From: Gammaproteobacteria bacterium
Lineage (GTDB): Bacteria; Pseudomonadota; Gammaproteobacteria; Coxiellales; Coxiellaceae
Assembly: GCA_021774015.1 (NCBI GenBank)
Contig: JAJFJO010000294.1
Coordinates: 1-6,722, forward strand
Reading direction: 5' to 3'
DNA: 6,722 bases
Shown: piece by piece, positions 5,467 to 6,722 of the stretch
Position numbering within the stretch: the stretch's first letter is position 1
Layout: each line of letters begins with the position of its first letter
Position numbers and translations under genes: made by a program
The notes under the pieces: generated by a model
The model's database searches: none
Told to the model about the DNA's origin: nothing
What the model saw: the letters and a program-made list of their open reading frames with translations, nothing else

Positions 5467-6722
5467 CTAGCGTGCACGGTTCCGACTAATATACGAATAC
5501 GCCACTGGAACGACAATCAAAGAAAAAAACGAACCTACAATCAAACCACCAACGATCACCCAGCCAATCTGATGCCGCCCAACCGAGCCAGGACCCGACG
5601 TTAGCACTAATGGTAAACTACCAAACACCATCGCTGCCGTGGTCATCAACACCGGACGAAAACGTGTCTTCGCACCTTGAACAATAGCTGCTGTAAACTC
5701 CACACCTTGATGACGTAAATCGTTAATAAACTGCGTGATCAAAATACCGTGCTTACTGATCATACCCATCAACGTCACCAAACCAATCTGCGAATACAAG
5801 TTAAATGTGCCGCCACTCACCCACAAGAAAAATAACGCACCCACAATACTTAAGGGCACAGCAATTAAAATGATTAAAGGGTCAATAAAACTACCAAACT
5901 GCGCAGACAACACCAAATATATAAATACAAATGCTAATACCATAATACCAGCCATACTACCTGAAGATTGTAGAAACTGCTCAGCCTTGCCAGAAAATGC
6001 ATAACGTGTTGCAGAACTTGACACCGCAGGTAATATACTTTGAATTTTTTTGATAACTTCACTTTCTGTATATCCTGGTGCAACTAATGCTGTGATTGTT
6101 CCAGAGCGCATGCGATTAAAATGATGCAATGAACCCTGCCCTATCGTTGGTGTCAACGTCACCAAGCTTGATAATGGCACCATGCCTGCTGCCGGTGTCG
6201 CCGAACTCATTAAGGCAACGGCACTTAGCGATGCAGTGGTTGTTGTAGGCGCTGCACCTGAGCCGGCCACATACAGCTGCTTAATCGCATTTAAATTTTT
6301 CAAATCCTGTTTGCGCATTTGCACAATCACATCATAACTGCGACTCCCTGACTGCACATCGGTCCAATGATTACCACTCATCATCGCGCTAATCGTATCC
6401 GCAATATCTTGAATGTTAACACCCAACTCTGCCGCCAAATCACGATTAATCGTAACGGAGTATTGCTGATCATCAAATTTTAAGTTGGAGCGCACGTTTA
6501 CCAATCCCGGGTAATCTTTCAATGTCGCCATTAAACGATTTATCGGTTTCAACAAATCTTTATACGAGCCTGTCGTCATGAAGTTTAAAGTAATATCACT
6601 GCCCTGCTCACCATAATCCACAACGTTGGGAATAGACGCCGTTGCTATCACACCTGGAATTTTTTCTAGGCGAGGTGCCAATGCCTGAATCACTTGCTCA
6701 GTGCTTAGCTTGCGCTGATTCC
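5467..6722 (-). CDS. RND (HAE-1/AcrB-type) efflux transporter, C-terminal 418 residues (5' end outside window)
   Basis: This is the inner-membrane proton-driven pump subunit of a tripartite efflux system. The frame is open to the right edge, so the GTG at 6693 is internal and about 60% of a protein of some 1020-1050 residues is missing. The visible part holds the end of the second periplasmic loop (porter and docking regions) and then the last five membrane segments. These start with the VLAFVFIYLVLSAQFGSFIDPL helix and continue to GGLIVGSFFSLIVVPVAYSYIS. The proton-relay lysine of TM10 is conserved in GMISKHGILITQF (Lys codon 5752-5754), and RFRPVLMTTAAMVFGSLPL matches the TM11 region with its key Arg. 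A 26-residue Gly/Ala/Thr/Ser stretch (6187-6264) stands between LYVA and GMVPLSSL, where AcrB has only a short turn. Substrates cannot be inferred. The adaptor gene, if linked, would lie upstream outside the window. Confidence 0.95.
   Translation of the reverse strand, partial: NQRKLSTEQVIQALAPRLEKIPGVIATASIPNVVDYGEQGSDITLNFMTTGSYKDLLKPINRLMATLKDYPGLVNVRSNLKFDDQQYSVTINRDLAAELGVNIQDIADTISAMMSGNHWTDVQSGSRSYDVIVQMRKQDLKNLNAIKQLYVAGSGAAPTTTTASLSAVALMSSATPAAGMVPLSSLVTLTPTIGQGSLHHFNRMRSGTITALVAPGYTESEVIKKIQSILPAVSSSATRYAFSGKAEQFLQSSGSMAGIMVLAFVFIYLVLSAQFGSFIDPLIILIAVPLSIVGALFFLWVSGGTFNLYSQIGLVTLMGMISKHGILITQFINDLRHQGVEFTAAIVQGAKTRFRPVLMTTAAMVFGSLPLVLTSGPGSVGRHQIGWVIVGGLIVGSFFSLIVVPVAYSYISRNRAR

Noticed and set aside
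5735..6004. 89-codon + strand frame within the RND gene
   Set aside because: It is antisense to strongly conserved membrane segments of the pump and has no recognisable features, so it is a shadow frame.

Overview
The window comes from a gram-negative bacterium, most likely a gammaproteobacterium. The valyl-tRNA synthetase resembles the gammaproteobacterial form throughout, and the right half carries a tripartite-type RND pump and periplasmic secretion signals. The moderate-to-low GC, short spacers and protein flavour recall Legionellales or related lineages, but that placement is inference and the sequence alone cannot settle it.

Layout, left to right: (1) the 3' 58% or so of valS on the + strand, cut by the left edge. 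(2) A 252-bp spacer between convergent genes, with no confident gene. (3) Everything else is on the - strand, read right to left: the 3' part of an RND efflux transporter gene (cut by the right edge), a DoxX-family membrane protein, then a compact block bufA-bufB-bufC followed 3 bp later by a YheT-type alpha/beta hydrolase. Within the block, genes are separated by 5 bp (A/B), overlap by 10 bp (B/C), or are separated by 3 bp (C/hydrolase), so the four probably share one transcript.

The core of interest is a bufferin-type RiPP locus. It encodes a small exported Cys-containing precursor (DUF2282, BufA-like), a DUF692 multinuclear non-heme iron oxidase (MNIO, BufB-like) that would modify precursor cysteines in the cytoplasm, and a DUF2063 partner (BufC-like) that would present the precursor to the enzyme. 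DoxX proteins often accompany such loci. By analogy with characterised bufferins the mature peptide would bind copper or another thiophilic metal in the periplasm; this is family knowledge plus inference.

Four things set this copy apart. The precursor has Ala where family members normally have the first Cys and gains a new Cys near its C-terminus. A strong 14-bp hairpin lies in the mRNA a few codons into bufB, well placed to set the precursor-to-enzyme ratio. The bufA promoter region holds a perfect 8-bp dyad overlapping a plausible -10 box. A hydrolase is appended to the operon. Separately, the RND pump has a Thr/Ser/Ala-rich insertion of about 22 residues in a loop that aligns with the docking-domain tip of AcrB.
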